A DNA stretch of 59,545 nucleotides from positions 1 to 59,545 of the forward strand of contig NETF01000164.1 in assembly GCA_002172675.1 (NCBI GenBank). Direction: 5' to 3'. The notes below the pieces were generated by a model that was not told the origin of the DNA, did no database searches, and saw only the letters and a program-made list of their open reading frames with translations. Below are positions 23,111-33,544 of the stretch, in pieces. Positions within the stretch are counted from its first letter, which is position 1. The number at the start of each line of letters is the position of its first letter. The DNA comes from an unicellular cyanobacterium SU3 (GTDB taxonomy: Bacteria; Cyanobacteriota; Cyanobacteriia; Cyanobacteriales; Microcystaceae). The translations under genes and the position numbers were made by a program.

Positions 23111-24328
23111 ATGGATCATGGAGTTTCTATTTTGTTGAATGATACGGTTATCGGCGTTATTTCTCTGTCTGTGTTACTGTTTCAAGGAACAGCAACCCTT
23201 ATTTTGTTGTCTCGTCTGCTGAAAGGGGCTAAGCGTCGCCCACCTTTAAAACCCCAATTACCTCATCCTGAAATGTTGGGTAAAGTGAGTGTCGTCATTC
23301 CTACCCTCAACGAAGCAGAACGCATTACACCCTGTTTACAAGGGTTAGGACAACAAAGTTATGAAGTTCGAGAAATTATTGTCGTAGATAGTCATTCTCA
23401 AGATGGAACTCAAGAACTGGTTAAAACCGCAGGATTACACGATCCCCGTTTTCGCCTAATTACCGATGATCCTTTGCCTTTGGGATGGGTTGGCCGTCCC
23501 TGGGCTTTACACAATGGATTTTTACACAGTTCTCCTCGCAGTAAATGGGTATTAGGCATTGATGCTGATACCCAACCCCAACGGGGTTTAGTGGCTAGTT
23601 TAGTAAAAGCTGCCGAGGAAGAAGGTTATGATATCGTCTCGTTGTCCCCTCAGTTTATCCTCAAAGATGCAGGAGAATGGTGGTTACAACCCGCTTTATT
23701 AATGACGTTATTGTATCGTTTTGATTCGGCTGGAGTGCGAGAACAAAGTCCAGATAGAGTGATGGCGAATGGTCAATGTTTCTTGTCTCGTCGTTCGGTT
23801 TTAGAAGCATTGGACGGATATGCTTGCGCTGCGGGTTCGTTTTGTGATGATGTTACTTTAGCCCGTGAAGCAGCTAAACAGGGGTTTAAGGTGGGTTTTT
23901 TGGACGGTAAGAACCTGATTCGGGTGAGGATGTACGAAGGAATCAAAGAAACCTGGAAAGAATGGGGGCGATCGCTTGATCTTAAAGATGCTGCCTCATC
24001 TCCTCAAGTTTGGGGTGATTTAGCTTTATTATTATTGACTCAAGCTTTACCTTTATTATTATTAATTCTATTAATTAGTTTTTGGTTTAATGGTTATCAT
24101 TTCCTCAGTTTACAATTAGCGATCGCTTTAAATCTTATTTTAGTTATCATTCGGTTTGGGTTATTGTTCGCTGTTTTTCCTTCCTATTACAAGGATAAGT
24201 CTTTGTTAGTTAAATCATTATTCTTTTGGTTATCGCCTTTAGCTGATCCTTTAGCGGTGTTGAGAATCTTTTTATCCTCTTTCCAAACTCCGAAACAATG
24301 GCGAGGAAGAAGTTATAGTCAAGAATAG
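23111..24328 (+). CDS. cruG: Carotenoid 2-O-glycosyltransferase CruG (GT2)
   Basis: A 405-aa GT2-fold enzyme. After an N-terminal membrane helix come VVIPTLNEAERI, IIVVDSHSQDGTQ, the DxD site in LGIDADTQPQ, and the FCDDVTLAREAAKQGFKVGF acceptor-side motif. Two or three C-terminal membrane helices anchor it. In the carotenoid pathway it adds a sugar to the 2-hydroxyl of the hydroxylated carotenoid. Identification relies strongly on the adjacent cruF, since GT2 enzymes alone are not specific. Confidence 0.9.
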   Translation: MDHGVSILLNDTVIGVISLSVLLFQGTATLILLSRLLKGAKRRPPLKPQLPHPEMLGKVSVVIPTLNEAERITPCLQGLGQQSYEVREIIVVDSHSQDGTQELVKTAGLHDPRFRLITDDPLPLGWVGRPWALHNGFLHSSPRSKWVLGIDADTQPQRGLVASLVKAAEEEGYDIVSLSPQFILKDAGEWWLQPALLMTLLYRFDSAGVREQSPDRVMANGQCFLSRRSVLEALDGYACAAGSFCDDVTLAREAAKQGFKVGFLDGKNLIRVRMYEGIKETWKEWGRSLDLKDAASSPQVWGDLALLLLTQALPLLLLILLISFWFNGYHFLSLQLAIALNLILVIIRFGLLFAVFPSYYKDKSLLVKSLFFWLSPLADPLAVLRIFLSSFQTPKQWRGRSYSQE

Positions 24329-24356
24329 AAAAGTATTATTAATTATTCACTATTGA

Positions 24357-25358
24357 TTATTTACTGTGTCTTTTTTGATGCCATTGCCAAGCGTGGGAAA
24401 GAATATTTTCTAAACTAGAATATTGAGGGTTCCAGCCTAAAACTCTAGTAGCTTTTTCGCCACTTCCTACTAAAATAGGGGGATCACCTGGACGGCGATC
24501 GCCAATTTTAACATTAATATCTTTTTGGGTTACTTTAATGGCAGTATCAATGACTTCTTGAATAGAGAATCCGTTACTATTTCCTAAATTAAAAACATCA
24601 GATTTTCTGCCTTGTTGTAAATAGTTTAATCCTAAAAGATGTGCCTGAGCAATATCAAGAACATGAATATAATCACGAATACAAGTACCATCAGAAGTCG
24701 GATAATCTGTGCCAAAAATAGAAATAAATTTTCGTTTTCCTAAAGCAGTTAAAAGCACTAAAGGGATTAAATGGGGTTCGGGATCATGATCTTCACCTAA
24801 TAACCCTTCCGGATGCGCTCCGGCTGCGTTAAAATAGCGGAAACAAACATAGTTTAAATTATAAGCTTTTGAGAAATCTTGTAAGATTTGTTCTACCATT
24901 AATTTACTAGCACCATAAGGATTAATGGGGTTTTGAGGATGTTCTTCCGTTATGGGAGAAAATTCAGCCATTCCATAAGTTGCACAAGTAGAAGAAAAGA
25001 CTAATTTATTAATAGACGCTGATTTCATAGCCTCTAATAAATTGAGGGTATTAGCAACATTATTGCGATAGTATTTATGAGGTTCTTTAATGGACTCTCC
25101 TACGTAAGCAAAGGCTGCAAAGTGCATCACTGCATCAATAGAATACTGTTTAAATATATCATCAAGCAGGGAGCGATCGCCTAAATCACCTACTATCAAT
25201 TCTACCTTTAAAACCGTTTCTACTAAATCTTGATGACCATAGATTAAGTTATCGAGAATAATCACATCATAACCCGCTTTTTTGAGGGCTAAAACGGCGT
25301 GAGAACCAATATATCCGGCTCCTCCTGTTACTAAAATAGTGCCTTGATTAGATGACAT
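24357..25358 (-). CDS. galE: UDP-glucose 4-epimerase
   Basis: A 333-aa SDR-type epimerase: the NAD site GGAGYIGSHA at residues 9-18, the catalytic SSTCATYG Ser/Thr segment, NPYGASK with the catalytic Tyr and Lys, and the C-terminal RPGDPPILVGSGEKA. It interconverts UDP-glucose and UDP-galactose for polysaccharide synthesis. Convergent with cruG. The following sulfotransferase and GT4 genes, on the same strand upstream, suggest an extracellular polysaccharide context. Confidence 0.95.
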   Translation of the reverse strand: MSSNQGTILVTGGAGYIGSHAVLALKKAGYDVIILDNLIYGHQDLVETVLKVELIVGDLGDRSLLDDIFKQYSIDAVMHFAAFAYVGESIKEPHKYYRNNVANTLNLLEAMKSASINKLVFSSTCATYGMAEFSPITEEHPQNPINPYGASKLMVEQILQDFSKAYNLNYVCFRYFNAAGAHPEGLLGEDHDPEPHLIPLVLLTALGKRKFISIFGTDYPTSDGTCIRDYIHVLDIAQAHLLGLNYLQQGRKSDVFNLGNSNGFSIQEVIDTAIKVTQKDINVKIGDRRPGDPPILVGSGEKATRVLGWNPQYSSLENILSHAWQWHQKRHSK

Positions 25359-25465
25359 GATTGTTGTTTGAATTGAATGTTAGTTTTTAGTAAGATTATA
25401 CAATTTATATGATCTTTATATGATAAATGTTTAAATAAAAGTGAAAAAGCTTTATCTTACGTTGT

Positions 25466-26365
25466 TTAGAGAGAATCTAATGATGACTGAGGGACAGATG
25501 AATCGGATATATTGTGAAAACTCTGAGATTTCCATTCAATCAATTTTCTTCCCATGATTTTCTCAATGTTTTCAATATCTAAATATAATAAGTTCCAAAT
25601 GATTTCTTTGTAGTTATTAGAAACTATTGGACGTTGATCTATTTTTCTCTCAGTTAATTTATGTAGGTTTTTATAAGTCCAGATTTTAAAATTGTTAGGA
25701 AAAAATTTTTTCATTAATTTTACACCGTGATTACTTTTTATCTGATCAATCATAATATTTCTTTTTGTTTTTCCAACAGAAACATTAGCATGAAATTGTT
25801 CGGGTTTTTTTTCAAAAGAATAGTCAATAGATAAAAAATCAGTAATTCTTTTACATACTTCAGATTGGTTATTGATAAATTCCTCAAAAGACAATAGTAA
25901 AACTTGTTCCTGACCGAAGTTTTCTAAATAAGGCCTAATTTGCATATAATATCTTGTTCTATTAATATAAGAAGGATCTTGTAAAACAATGTTTTCAAAA
26001 GTTTCTGATGTATATCCTCGCAAATACATATGCATCCAATGAGACACGATCCTATCTACAGGATCTCTCATAATGTAAATTAGTTTTAATTTAGGATTAA
26101 ATTTATAAAGGGAATTCCAGATATCTTGATTAAATTCAGGATAACAGGTATAAGTCGTAGAAGCTTCTCCGCAAATTTGGTGATTTTTAGGAGAATAAAG
26201 AGCGCGATAGTCACTAATATTATTCTCCCAACTAGGATTTTTACTAAAAAAATGAGGTTCTTTTACCTTACAAAAACAGACATCAGGATGTTTGGATAAA
26301 ATCTGACTAAGGGTTGTGGTACCACTTTTCATAGCACCAATAATCATAAAATCGACAAAGGACAT
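25466..26365 (-). CDS. PAPS-dependent sulfotransferase
   Basis: From the ATG at 26365 the protein is 299 aa and begins MSFVDFMIIGAMKSGTTTL. That places the 5'-phosphosulfate loop (GAMKSGTTTL) about ten residues from the start, as in the heparan-sulfate-type sulfotransferase family. The 3'-phosphate site YIMRDPVDRIVSHW follows. A longer start at 26446 overlaps the GT4 gene by 11 bp and adds 27 unusual residues, but cannot be excluded. It probably sulfates a sugar, given the neighbouring GT4 and galE genes. PAP produced here could be cleared by CysQ. Confidence 0.83.
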   Translation of the reverse strand: MSFVDFMIIGAMKSGTTTLSQILSKHPDVCFCKVKEPHFFSKNPSWENNISDYRALYSPKNHQICGEASTTYTCYPEFNQDIWNSLYKFNPKLKLIYIMRDPVDRIVSHWMHMYLRGYTSETFENIVLQDPSYINRTRYYMQIRPYLENFGQEQVLLLSFEEFINNQSEVCKRITDFLSIDYSFEKKPEQFHANVSVGKTKRNIMIDQIKSNHGVKLMKKFFPNNFKIWTYKNLHKLTERKIDQRPIVSNNYKEIIWNLLYLDIENIEKIMGRKLIEWKSQSFHNISDSSVPQSSLDSL

Positions 26366-26435
26366 AGTTTTCCCGTAAATAAATCTTGAATGTAAAATTT
26401 TCTTGTTTGTTCTTCTAAAATAAGATGAGTTAAAC

Positions 26436-27686
26436 TTAATCGTCAATTTGTTTTGTTTTTTTAAGAAGATTAGGGAATTTAGCTAACAAACGCTTACCAA
26501 GGGAAGGACGACGAGGATCTCGTTTGACAAATGCAGGATGAACAGGAGGAACAGAGAGAAAACGAGGAATTTTAATCTCTTGGGATCGATTTGAGTTTTG
26601 ATGTAATTCTTGTAATAATTCTGCCCAAAGATCACCTGCAATAGAATCAGAATATTCCCTTTCCATTTTAGAACGTGCGCCTTGAGATAGTTTTTCCCAG
26701 AGTCCTGACTCCTGCTGTAACCGTCGAATAGCATCAACAAAGCTATCTCCGCGATCATCGACTAATAAACCAGTCACACCATCTTCAACGAGTTCTGGAA
26801 TACCGCTACGAATGCGTAAACACACAGGAACAACCCCACAGGCCATAGCTTCCATTAGGGCAATGGGTAGTCCTTCGTAATCAGATAATAAAACGATGAC
26901 ATGGCTTTGTAACAGGTTTTGTTGAACCTTATCACTATCAATTCTACCCCCTAATTTTACGGAAATACTTCGACCTTCTTCAGCTATAATTTTCTCTACG
27001 GCATCACGACTAGAACCGCTACCGTAGATAATAGCCTCTGTATCAGGAACCTCCCTGACAGCACGACAAAAAGCTTTAGTTAACAAAGAAATTTGTTTTT
27101 GTTCTTCAACTAAACGGCCAACATAGATAATTCTCAATTTATCAGAGGTTTTTTTAGTGGTAGTTGGGGGTACGGGTGCGCCACAAGGAATACATCGGAT
27201 CAAAGATTGGGTTGTTCCTTGATTATGTATGGTTTCTTCAATAAAACGGGAAACAGCAACAAGTCCAGAAAGCCGATAATCCGATGAACCAAAGACAAAT
27301 TGATCTAGTACACTATGATAAAAAGAATCATCAGAGTGCATAACTCCAACGGTAGGAATTCCTGCTTTTTTAACCCAACGACTCGCATAAAAGGCGGGAA
27401 CTACTAAATTAGGAATAAAAACATCAGGAGAATCTTCTTTTAATTCTTCTAAAATCCAACGAATTCTTTGGTCGGTATAACGAGGAAATTTTTTGACAGA
27501 ATACTCAAAGCCTTGCTCTTTTACTAATTGAACGGCTCGACATTGTTTTCGCTTTCCAGGTATAAAAAATAAGACTTTTGATTCAATTCCACGGTCTCTA
27601 AGCAATGGAAGAAGCCGTGGTAACCAACTATATGGTCCTCCGACTTTATTAGGAAAATCAGATGCACAAAAAGTAACTTTCATCAT
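26436..27686 (-). CDS. GT4-family glycosyltransferase
   Basis: A 416-aa GT-B enzyme from the MMKVTFC start. An in-frame ATG at 27728 adds 14 residues. It has the N-terminal NKVGGPYSWLPRLLPLLRD loop, IIYVGRLVEEQKQ in the donor domain, and the GT4 E-x7-E segment in SDYEGLPIALMEAMACGVVP. Members use nucleotide sugars to build capsule, lipopolysaccharide or exopolysaccharide. The sulfotransferase follows directly. Confidence 0.85.
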   Translation of the reverse strand: MMKVTFCASDFPNKVGGPYSWLPRLLPLLRDRGIESKVLFFIPGKRKQCRAVQLVKEQGFEYSVKKFPRYTDQRIRWILEELKEDSPDVFIPNLVVPAFYASRWVKKAGIPTVGVMHSDDSFYHSVLDQFVFGSSDYRLSGLVAVSRFIEETIHNQGTTQSLIRCIPCGAPVPPTTTKKTSDKLRIIYVGRLVEEQKQISLLTKAFCRAVREVPDTEAIIYGSGSSRDAVEKIIAEEGRSISVKLGGRIDSDKVQQNLLQSHVIVLLSDYEGLPIALMEAMACGVVPVCLRIRSGIPELVEDGVTGLLVDDRGDSFVDAIRRLQQESGLWEKLSQGARSKMEREYSDSIAGDLWAELLQELHQNSNRSQEIKIPRFLSVPPVHPAFVKRDPRRPSLGKRLLAKFPNLLKKTKQIDD

Positions 27687-27987
27687 TGAACTTTCTAATA
27701 ACCTAATTGTTGTAATGAATCTTGGCATTTATTTGGCAACCTATCAATATCTTCTTCCTTATATAGCAATCAGTTGTCAGTTGTGAGAATTAAAGCTAAG
27801 TCGAAGGCAAAAGGCAACAGATCACAAAAAGAATATCTCATGAATCATTTTTGATTGCTATAGATACTAGACATAAAAAAATGTGACCATTGTTAGCAAA
27901 AATTTAATCTATAAAGAGATGTTTTTTCAGCTATCTAAAGGAATTTTTTAGCACAGTTTCTTGATAATACACGAAACTTTACATAGA

Positions 27988-28620
27988 TTAAACTAATCCT
28001 GAACGCAAAGCAACTACGGCAGCTTGAACCCGATCATCAACGGCTAATTTATTCATAATCCCTCGAACATGGGTTTTAATGGTATTGGTGCTTAAATATA
28101 ACTCTTCAGCAATTTCGTTATTACTTTTTCCTTCCACAATTAACTTTAAAACCTCTAACTCTCGTTCCGATAATAGGGCAATATTTTGATTGGGTTCTGG
28201 AGTTGGCGGTTTTAAATTATCTAAAACTAATCGTGCAATTTGAGGATCGAGATAAGTTGCCCCATCTTGGGCTGCGTCAATGGCAGCTAATAATCGCTCT
28301 AAACTAGCTCCTTTGATACAATAGGCATCAGCCCCACTAGATAAGGCGGCAACGACTTCCGTTTGCAAGGTATGAGAAGTCAACATAACCACATGAATAT
28401 TAGGCTGTTTTTCCTTAATTTGTTTAGTGGCAGCAATACCATCTAAACGAGGTAAACCAATATCCATGACCACTAAATCAGGTTGAAGTTCCAGGGCTTG
28501 TTGAACACCAGTATAACCGTCTTCGGCTTGTCCGATAATCTCAAAGTTAGGATGTTCGCTTAAAGCCTGTTCTAAGCCCAACTGCATCAAGGGATCGTCT
28601 TCTACAATTAAAATTCGCAT
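27988..28620 (-). CDS. NarL/FixJ-type response regulator
   Basis: A 210-aa protein with a receiver domain (1-120) with D8/D9, phosphoacceptor D53 (VVMDIGLPRLDG), T81 or S82 (MLTSH) and the switch Lys in CIKGAS. A LuxR-type helix-turn-helix follows (LSERELEVLKLIVEGKSNNE, then STNTIKTHVRGIMNKL). It faces away from the MASE1 kinase gene at 28799 across 178 bp, so that kinase is its most likely partner. It probably binds the shared intergenic region, but no operator is evident by eye. Confidence 0.9.
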   Translation of the reverse strand: MRILIVEDDPLMQLGLEQALSEHPNFEIIGQAEDGYTGVQQALELQPDLVVMDIGLPRLDGIAATKQIKEKQPNIHVVMLTSHTLQTEVVAALSSGADAYCIKGASLERLLAAIDAAQDGATYLDPQIARLVLDNLKPPTPEPNQNIALLSERELEVLKLIVEGKSNNEIAEELYLSTNTIKTHVRGIMNKLAVDDRVQAAVVALRSGLV

Positions 28621-28798
28621 GGAGGTGACAAGGTAACAAGAAACTTTCTTAACAATAGGCTAAAAGTTAAAAAAAATCAGTATTTTTCAAGCAACATCTT
28701 CACACAAACCTCCACTTATGCTTAAATTCACCCATCTAGGGGAGGCACAAACATGATTGAGTTAGGCACTCTTTAGTTAGAGTGAGATAGTTGAGTTT

Positions 28799-31033
28799 AT
28801 GACTTTAACTCGTGGTCCGCGGCAATATTCTTCTGTTATCGTTGCTCTGGTAGCCTTGGCTTACCTGAGTGGTGGCTTCTTAGCTCATTGGGGCATGGGA
28901 CTTGAGGTAGAAATGTCTCCCCTATGCCTATCAGCCGGCATTGCCCTAACCGCGTTGCTAATCTACGGAGAACAGGTTTGGTTAGGCATTTTTATCGGTG
29001 ATGCTCTGTTAATGTTCCTGTTAGGAGCTAACTGGGAAATCATTTTAAGTTCGGCTGTAGGCAGTAGCCTCTCGGCTTGGTTAGCTTTTAAATTATTACG
29101 TTGGTGTCATTTCTCCTGTCGTCTTTCTAGAATTCATGATGTTACTGCTTTGGTGTTTTTGGCAGGGATGGTATCTCCTATTTTTAACGCCACCATCAGC
29201 ACAATGTTACCCATGTTAATGGGTTCTCTGAATTGGGAGAATTTTGCGTCACAGTGGTGGATCGGATGGTTAGGCGACTGTAGTGGCATTTTGGTGATAA
29301 CGCCCTTTCTATTGCGGATATACCTCGATAGCGCAGGCTTATTTCGTCGTCACAAAAAAGAGCGTATCCTCGAAGGACTTCTTTGTGGCGGACTTTTAGT
29401 TGGGTTGAGTTGGATCGTGTTTTACCGTCATACCCAGGTGGAAATCTTGATGGATGGGGGGTTGAGTAATGCCCAGTATTTGGAGTATTTGCCCTTTCCT
29501 ATCGTCGTCTGGGCAGCCATTCGTTTTCAAACTTGGGGGGCGGTTTTAGGGAGTTTATCTTTAGCTTTACTGGCGATCGCAGGAACGGATCAAGGCGTGG
29601 GTCCATTTGTGATGCAAACAGCTAATGAGTCTCAAACCATTTTATTGCTACAAATGTTTATTGTTATTGTCAGCGCAACGGCTTTATTATTATCAGCAGC
29701 CGTAGCAGAAAGACAACGGGCAGAACGACAGTTACGGGCAACCCTAGAACGGGACCACTTATTAGCAGAAGTCTCTTTAAAAATTCGTCAATCTCTCGAT
29801 TTGCAACAGATTTTTAACACTACGGTGACAGAAATTCGTCAGTTAATCCATGCTGATCGCGTATTTATTGCCTCTTGGCAAGATGGAGGACGTATTGAGG
29901 TGGTGGCTGAGTCTCTCAACAGTAATTATCCTAGTTTATTAGGTGGTAATGCTAGGGATGATTTATTAACAGATTTACCTTTTCTTTTTAGTCAAGCTCA
30001 AACCTTTATTTCTGATAATATTAAAGCTTTAAATTTATCCCCAGCCCTACAACAATATACCCAACAGTATAAGATTGAAGCAGCTTTAGTTGTTCCTTTA
30101 CATCTTGATGGTAAGCCGTTAGGATTATTGGTGGCTCATCAATGTTTTGGGGTACGTCATTGGCATAAACAGGAGATAAATTTATTAGAACAATTAGCTG
30201 GTCAAGTGATGATTGCTATGAGTCAGGCGCAACTTTATCAGCAAGTACAACGGTTAAATTCTAATTTAGAAAAACAGGTACAACATCGCACTTATCAGCT
30301 TCAGGAAAAAATCACCGAAGTCCAAGAATTACATGACATGAAAGCTGTGTTTTTACAAGCAGTTTCCCATGATTTACGTACGTCAATTATGGGTCTTTTA
30401 ATGTTATTAAAAAATTTACAAAATCGTCCGGGAGATAGCCTAACCTTGTCTCGCTCTATTCTGGATAGAATGATTAATAGTAGTGATCGTCAATTAACTT
30501 TAATTAATGCCCTATCTGAAGATCATTTTTCTGAACAAAGACCATTAATGATTCATTGCGAAACATTATCTTTAGACAATTTTGTTAATAAACTAACTCA
30601 AGAATGGCAGCCATTACTGAAACAAAACAAAGCCCATTTAACTCTAAATATTCCTAATAATTTGCCATTAACTTATGGAGATAAAGAAAAATTACATCAT
30701 GTCTTTACTCATCTGGTCACTAATGCTTTAAAACATAACCCCCCTGGTATTAATTTAAGTATTGATATAACTCTTGAAAAAGGTATGCTCCATTGTCGTT
30801 TGACTGATAACGGGGTGGGAATGTGTGAACAACAATGTGGTCAATTGTTTAAATTATATCTTCGTAGTTTACATGATAGACGTAGGACAGGTATTGGGTT
30901 AGGTTCTTATCAATGTCGTCAAATTATTGAGGCTCATGGGGGTAATATTGGGGTAGAAAGTACCCCTGGAAATGGTTGTCAATTTTGGTTTACTCTTCCT
31001 ATTGCTAAAAGTCAACCTTCAGCAGTGAGCTAA
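28799..31033 (+). CDS. MASE1-GAF sensor histidine kinase
   Basis: A 744-aa protein. A MASE1 membrane sensor (about residues 10-300, eight helices, with MSPLCLSAGIALTALLIYG and WWIGWLGDCSGILVITPF), then a coiled coil, GAF (about 340-480, SLDLQQIFNTTVTEIRQLIH), HisKA with FLQAVSHDLRTSIMG, and HATPase with HLVTNALKH, DNGVGM and RRTGIGLGSYQC. The H-box has DLRTS instead of the usual ELRTP. The ligand of MASE1 is unknown. It is divergent from the NarL regulator gene. Confidence 0.9.
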   Translation: MTLTRGPRQYSSVIVALVALAYLSGGFLAHWGMGLEVEMSPLCLSAGIALTALLIYGEQVWLGIFIGDALLMFLLGANWEIILSSAVGSSLSAWLAFKLLRWCHFSCRLSRIHDVTALVFLAGMVSPIFNATISTMLPMLMGSLNWENFASQWWIGWLGDCSGILVITPFLLRIYLDSAGLFRRHKKERILEGLLCGGLLVGLSWIVFYRHTQVEILMDGGLSNAQYLEYLPFPIVVWAAIRFQTWGAVLGSLSLALLAIAGTDQGVGPFVMQTANESQTILLLQMFIVIVSATALLLSAAVAERQRAERQLRATLERDHLLAEVSLKIRQSLDLQQIFNTTVTEIRQLIHADRVFIASWQDGGRIEVVAESLNSNYPSLLGGNARDDLLTDLPFLFSQAQTFISDNIKALNLSPALQQYTQQYKIEAALVVPLHLDGKPLGLLVAHQCFGVRHWHKQEINLLEQLAGQVMIAMSQAQLYQQVQRLNSNLEKQVQHRTYQLQEKITEVQELHDMKAVFLQAVSHDLRTSIMGLLMLLKNLQNRPGDSLTLSRSILDRMINSSDRQLTLINALSEDHFSEQRPLMIHCETLSLDNFVNKLTQEWQPLLKQNKAHLTLNIPNNLPLTYGDKEKLHHVFTHLVTNALKHNPPGINLSIDITLEKGMLHCRLTDNGVGMCEQQCGQLFKLYLRSLHDRRRTGIGLGSYQCRQIIEAHGGNIGVESTPGNGCQFWFTLPIAKSQPSAVS

Positions 31034-31289
31034 GCTCTTTTATTAATGAATAATTAATAATTAACAATTAATAATTTTTTCTCCCTAAAATGGAGAAAAT
31101 TAAGTAAAAGAATGATAAAAATTCCTTCATTCATTTAAAATAGAACATAAGAAAAATATAATTTTAGCGAAGTAGATTAATATAAAATGATTTCTGGATA
31201 ACGAGTTTCTTAATTAAAGATTAACAACTTCGTAAATTTGCCGTCCTTCTGTAAAATGAGAGGTTGTACGACCAAGAATCTAAATAATC

Positions 31290-32090
31290 ATGAAGCTGCC
31301 TCCTCCTCTAGATACCCTACGCAAAGAGTTAGAAGCAACTCAAAAACTGTATCTGAAAATAAACCCTTCATTTAGTAATAAAATGACTGTATGGGAAAGT
31401 AAGTTTGGAGGAGAACCCTATTTTCCTAAGGGGTTAGAGTATCCCAAAAGTCCAGAAGGAAAACATTTAATCTTATTAGCTCAAATTAATTTTTCTGAAA
31501 CTCTCTTATTAGATAATTTTCCCAAAGAAGGAATTTTACAATTTTATATTGATAGTTATCATGATTTGTATGGAGTAGATGATGAAGATTTATCAAATCA
31601 AAGCCATTTTCGGGTGATTTATTTTGATAAAATTGATTTAGATGAAAAGAATTTAATTACTGATTTCAGTTTTCTTCCGAGTATGGATGATCCTGATATG
31701 ATCTTACCGTTTATTGGAAGTTTTGCGTTAACATTTGAACAAAAATCTGAACCCATTAGTGGGTGTGATTATCGCTTAGAAGAGATGATAGAACATTTAG
31801 TTGATAATTCAGAAGAAGATTTAGACTATTATGATCTTTTAGAAGATTATGTAGACTTATATGATGGGGAAGAACATAAATTAGGCGGTTATCCCTTTTT
31901 TACTCAAGATGATCCTAGAATTGATTTTGATGAAAATATAGAACCCTATGAGTTACTGTTTCAAATGATCTCCGATGAAGACGCAGACATTATGTGGGGG
32001 GATGCAGGGGTTGGTAACTTTTTTATTCAACCCTCTGCGTTGAAAACATTAGATTTTAGTCGGGTGATTTATTCTTATGATTGTTGTTAA
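31290..32090 (+). CDS. DUF1963 (YwqG-like) protein
   Basis: A 266-aa soluble acidic protein. The DUF1963 landmarks are KFGGEPYFPKG near 38-48, LILLAQINFSE, GILQFYID, KLGGYPFFTQDDPR and the C-terminal MWGDAGVGNFFI. Function of the family is unknown. The middle (about 160-185) is strongly acidic. It is a single gene with a 256-bp upstream gap in which only AT-rich palindromes are visible. Confidence 0.85.
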   Translation: MKLPPPLDTLRKELEATQKLYLKINPSFSNKMTVWESKFGGEPYFPKGLEYPKSPEGKHLILLAQINFSETLLLDNFPKEGILQFYIDSYHDLYGVDDEDLSNQSHFRVIYFDKIDLDEKNLITDFSFLPSMDDPDMILPFIGSFALTFEQKSEPISGCDYRLEEMIEHLVDNSEEDLDYYDLLEDYVDLYDGEEHKLGGYPFFTQDDPRIDFDENIEPYELLFQMISDEDADIMWGDAGVGNFFIQPSALKTLDFSRVIYSYDCC

Positions 32091-32209
32091 AATTTGGGGT
32101 TTTTATGGCAGTCAAGAAATTATTAATGATTGAATTGAATATTTACAATTCGCAAAAGTTAGTTAAGCAATAATGGTAAAATATACTGACAGTGTTTAAC
32201 TAAATACTT

Positions 32210-33517
32210 ATGGACTCTGCGATCGCCTCAAAATTAGAATCTGTATTAGACTCCCCTGATATTATTGGGTGGGAAACCATTGATATTGCTTGGAAAGATC
32301 GGGTAAAAAACACAGTTGATAATCGTTGTGTTCCTAACTATTTAATCACTCCCCCTAATATTGAAACTTTAAAAGATACTGTTAGAATAGCCAGTAAAAA
32401 TAAATGGTCAATGCTTCCCTGTGGCAATGGGAGTAAGTTAGACTGGGGTGGCTTAGTTTCTGATGTTAACCTAATGATTAGTACCCAAAAACTTAATCAA
32501 GTCATTGATCATGCAGTTAGCGACTTAACTATTACCGTCGAAGCAGGGATAAAACTAAGGGAATTACAAGCTATTTTACGACATCATAATCAATTTTTAC
32601 CCATTGACCCTGCCTACTCCCAAGAAGCCACCATAGGGGGTATTATAGCCACAGCAGACACCGGATCATGGCGACAACGGTATGGAGGAATACGGGATCT
32701 AGTGTTAGGACTTTCCTTTGTGCGGTGGGATGGGGAAATAGCGAAAGCAGGGGGGAAAGTTGTTAAAAATGTGGCAGGATACGACTTAATGAAACTATTT
32801 GTAGGGTCTTATGGCACATTAGGTATTATTTCTACTGTTACCTTCCGATTGTATCCTATCCCTGAAGCATCCGGAACCTTAGTGATGACAGGGGAAGCAG
32901 ACGACATCAACCAAATGGCAAAAACCTTGTTACAATCAGGATTACAACCTACTGCTGCTGAAATGATTTCCCCATCTGTAATTAAAACCTTAGAATTAGG
33001 GAAAAAAATGGGCTTAATGGTACAGTTTCAAAGCATTCCTGAAAGTATTGAAGAACAAAGTAAACAGGTGCAAGCGATCGCTAAACAATTAAACCTAAAA
33101 ACTGCATTTTGTCAAGATGAAATAGAACTAAATCTATGGCAAGGATTACAAGAATTAATCAGAATTTCTAACACAAATTCAACGATAACAGGCAAAATAG
33201 GAATAATACCCAATCAAGCTATGAACTGGTTAATGAAATTAAATGACTTGACCCCAGAAAAAGCATGGGCAATGATTAATCTTAATAGTGGTATCGGACA
33301 GTTTAAACTTGATTTAGAACCTAGTTTAGGCATTTTAAAACAATTGCGATCCCTTTCTCAAGAAAACAGAGGATTTTTAACCATTTTAGAAGCTAATCAA
33401 AGCATCAAAAAACAATTTGAACCTTGGGGATATTCAGGGAATGCCTTACCCTTAATGAAACAAATTAAAAAGCAATTTGACCCTAATAATTTATTTAGTC
33501 CATCTCGTTTTGTTTAG
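32210..33517 (+). CDS. glcE: Glycolate dehydrogenase FAD-binding subunit GlcE
   Basis: A 435-aa FAD_binding_4 protein: the PCGNGSKLDWGG FAD loop (about residues 70-81), TVEAGIKLRELQAIL, EATIGGIIATADTG, and KNVAGYDLMKLFVGSYGTLGI, with the C-terminal PNNLFSPSRFV of the family. GlcE works with GlcD and GlcF to oxidise glycolate to glyoxylate in photorespiration. glcF follows after 27 bp. No glcD lies in the window. It is probably encoded elsewhere. Confidence 0.92.
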   Translation: MDSAIASKLESVLDSPDIIGWETIDIAWKDRVKNTVDNRCVPNYLITPPNIETLKDTVRIASKNKWSMLPCGNGSKLDWGGLVSDVNLMISTQKLNQVIDHAVSDLTITVEAGIKLRELQAILRHHNQFLPIDPAYSQEATIGGIIATADTGSWRQRYGGIRDLVLGLSFVRWDGEIAKAGGKVVKNVAGYDLMKLFVGSYGTLGIISTVTFRLYPIPEASGTLVMTGEADDINQMAKTLLQSGLQPTAAEMISPSVIKTLELGKKMGLMVQFQSIPESIEEQSKQVQAIAKQLNLKTAFCQDEIELNLWQGLQELIRISNTNSTITGKIGIIPNQAMNWLMKLNDLTPEKAWAMINLNSGIGQFKLDLEPSLGILKQLRSLSQENRGFLTILEANQSIKKQFEPWGYSGNALPLMKQIKKQFDPNNLFSPSRFV

Positions 33518-33544
33518 TTAAGTTTTGAAATTTAGTTTATTATT

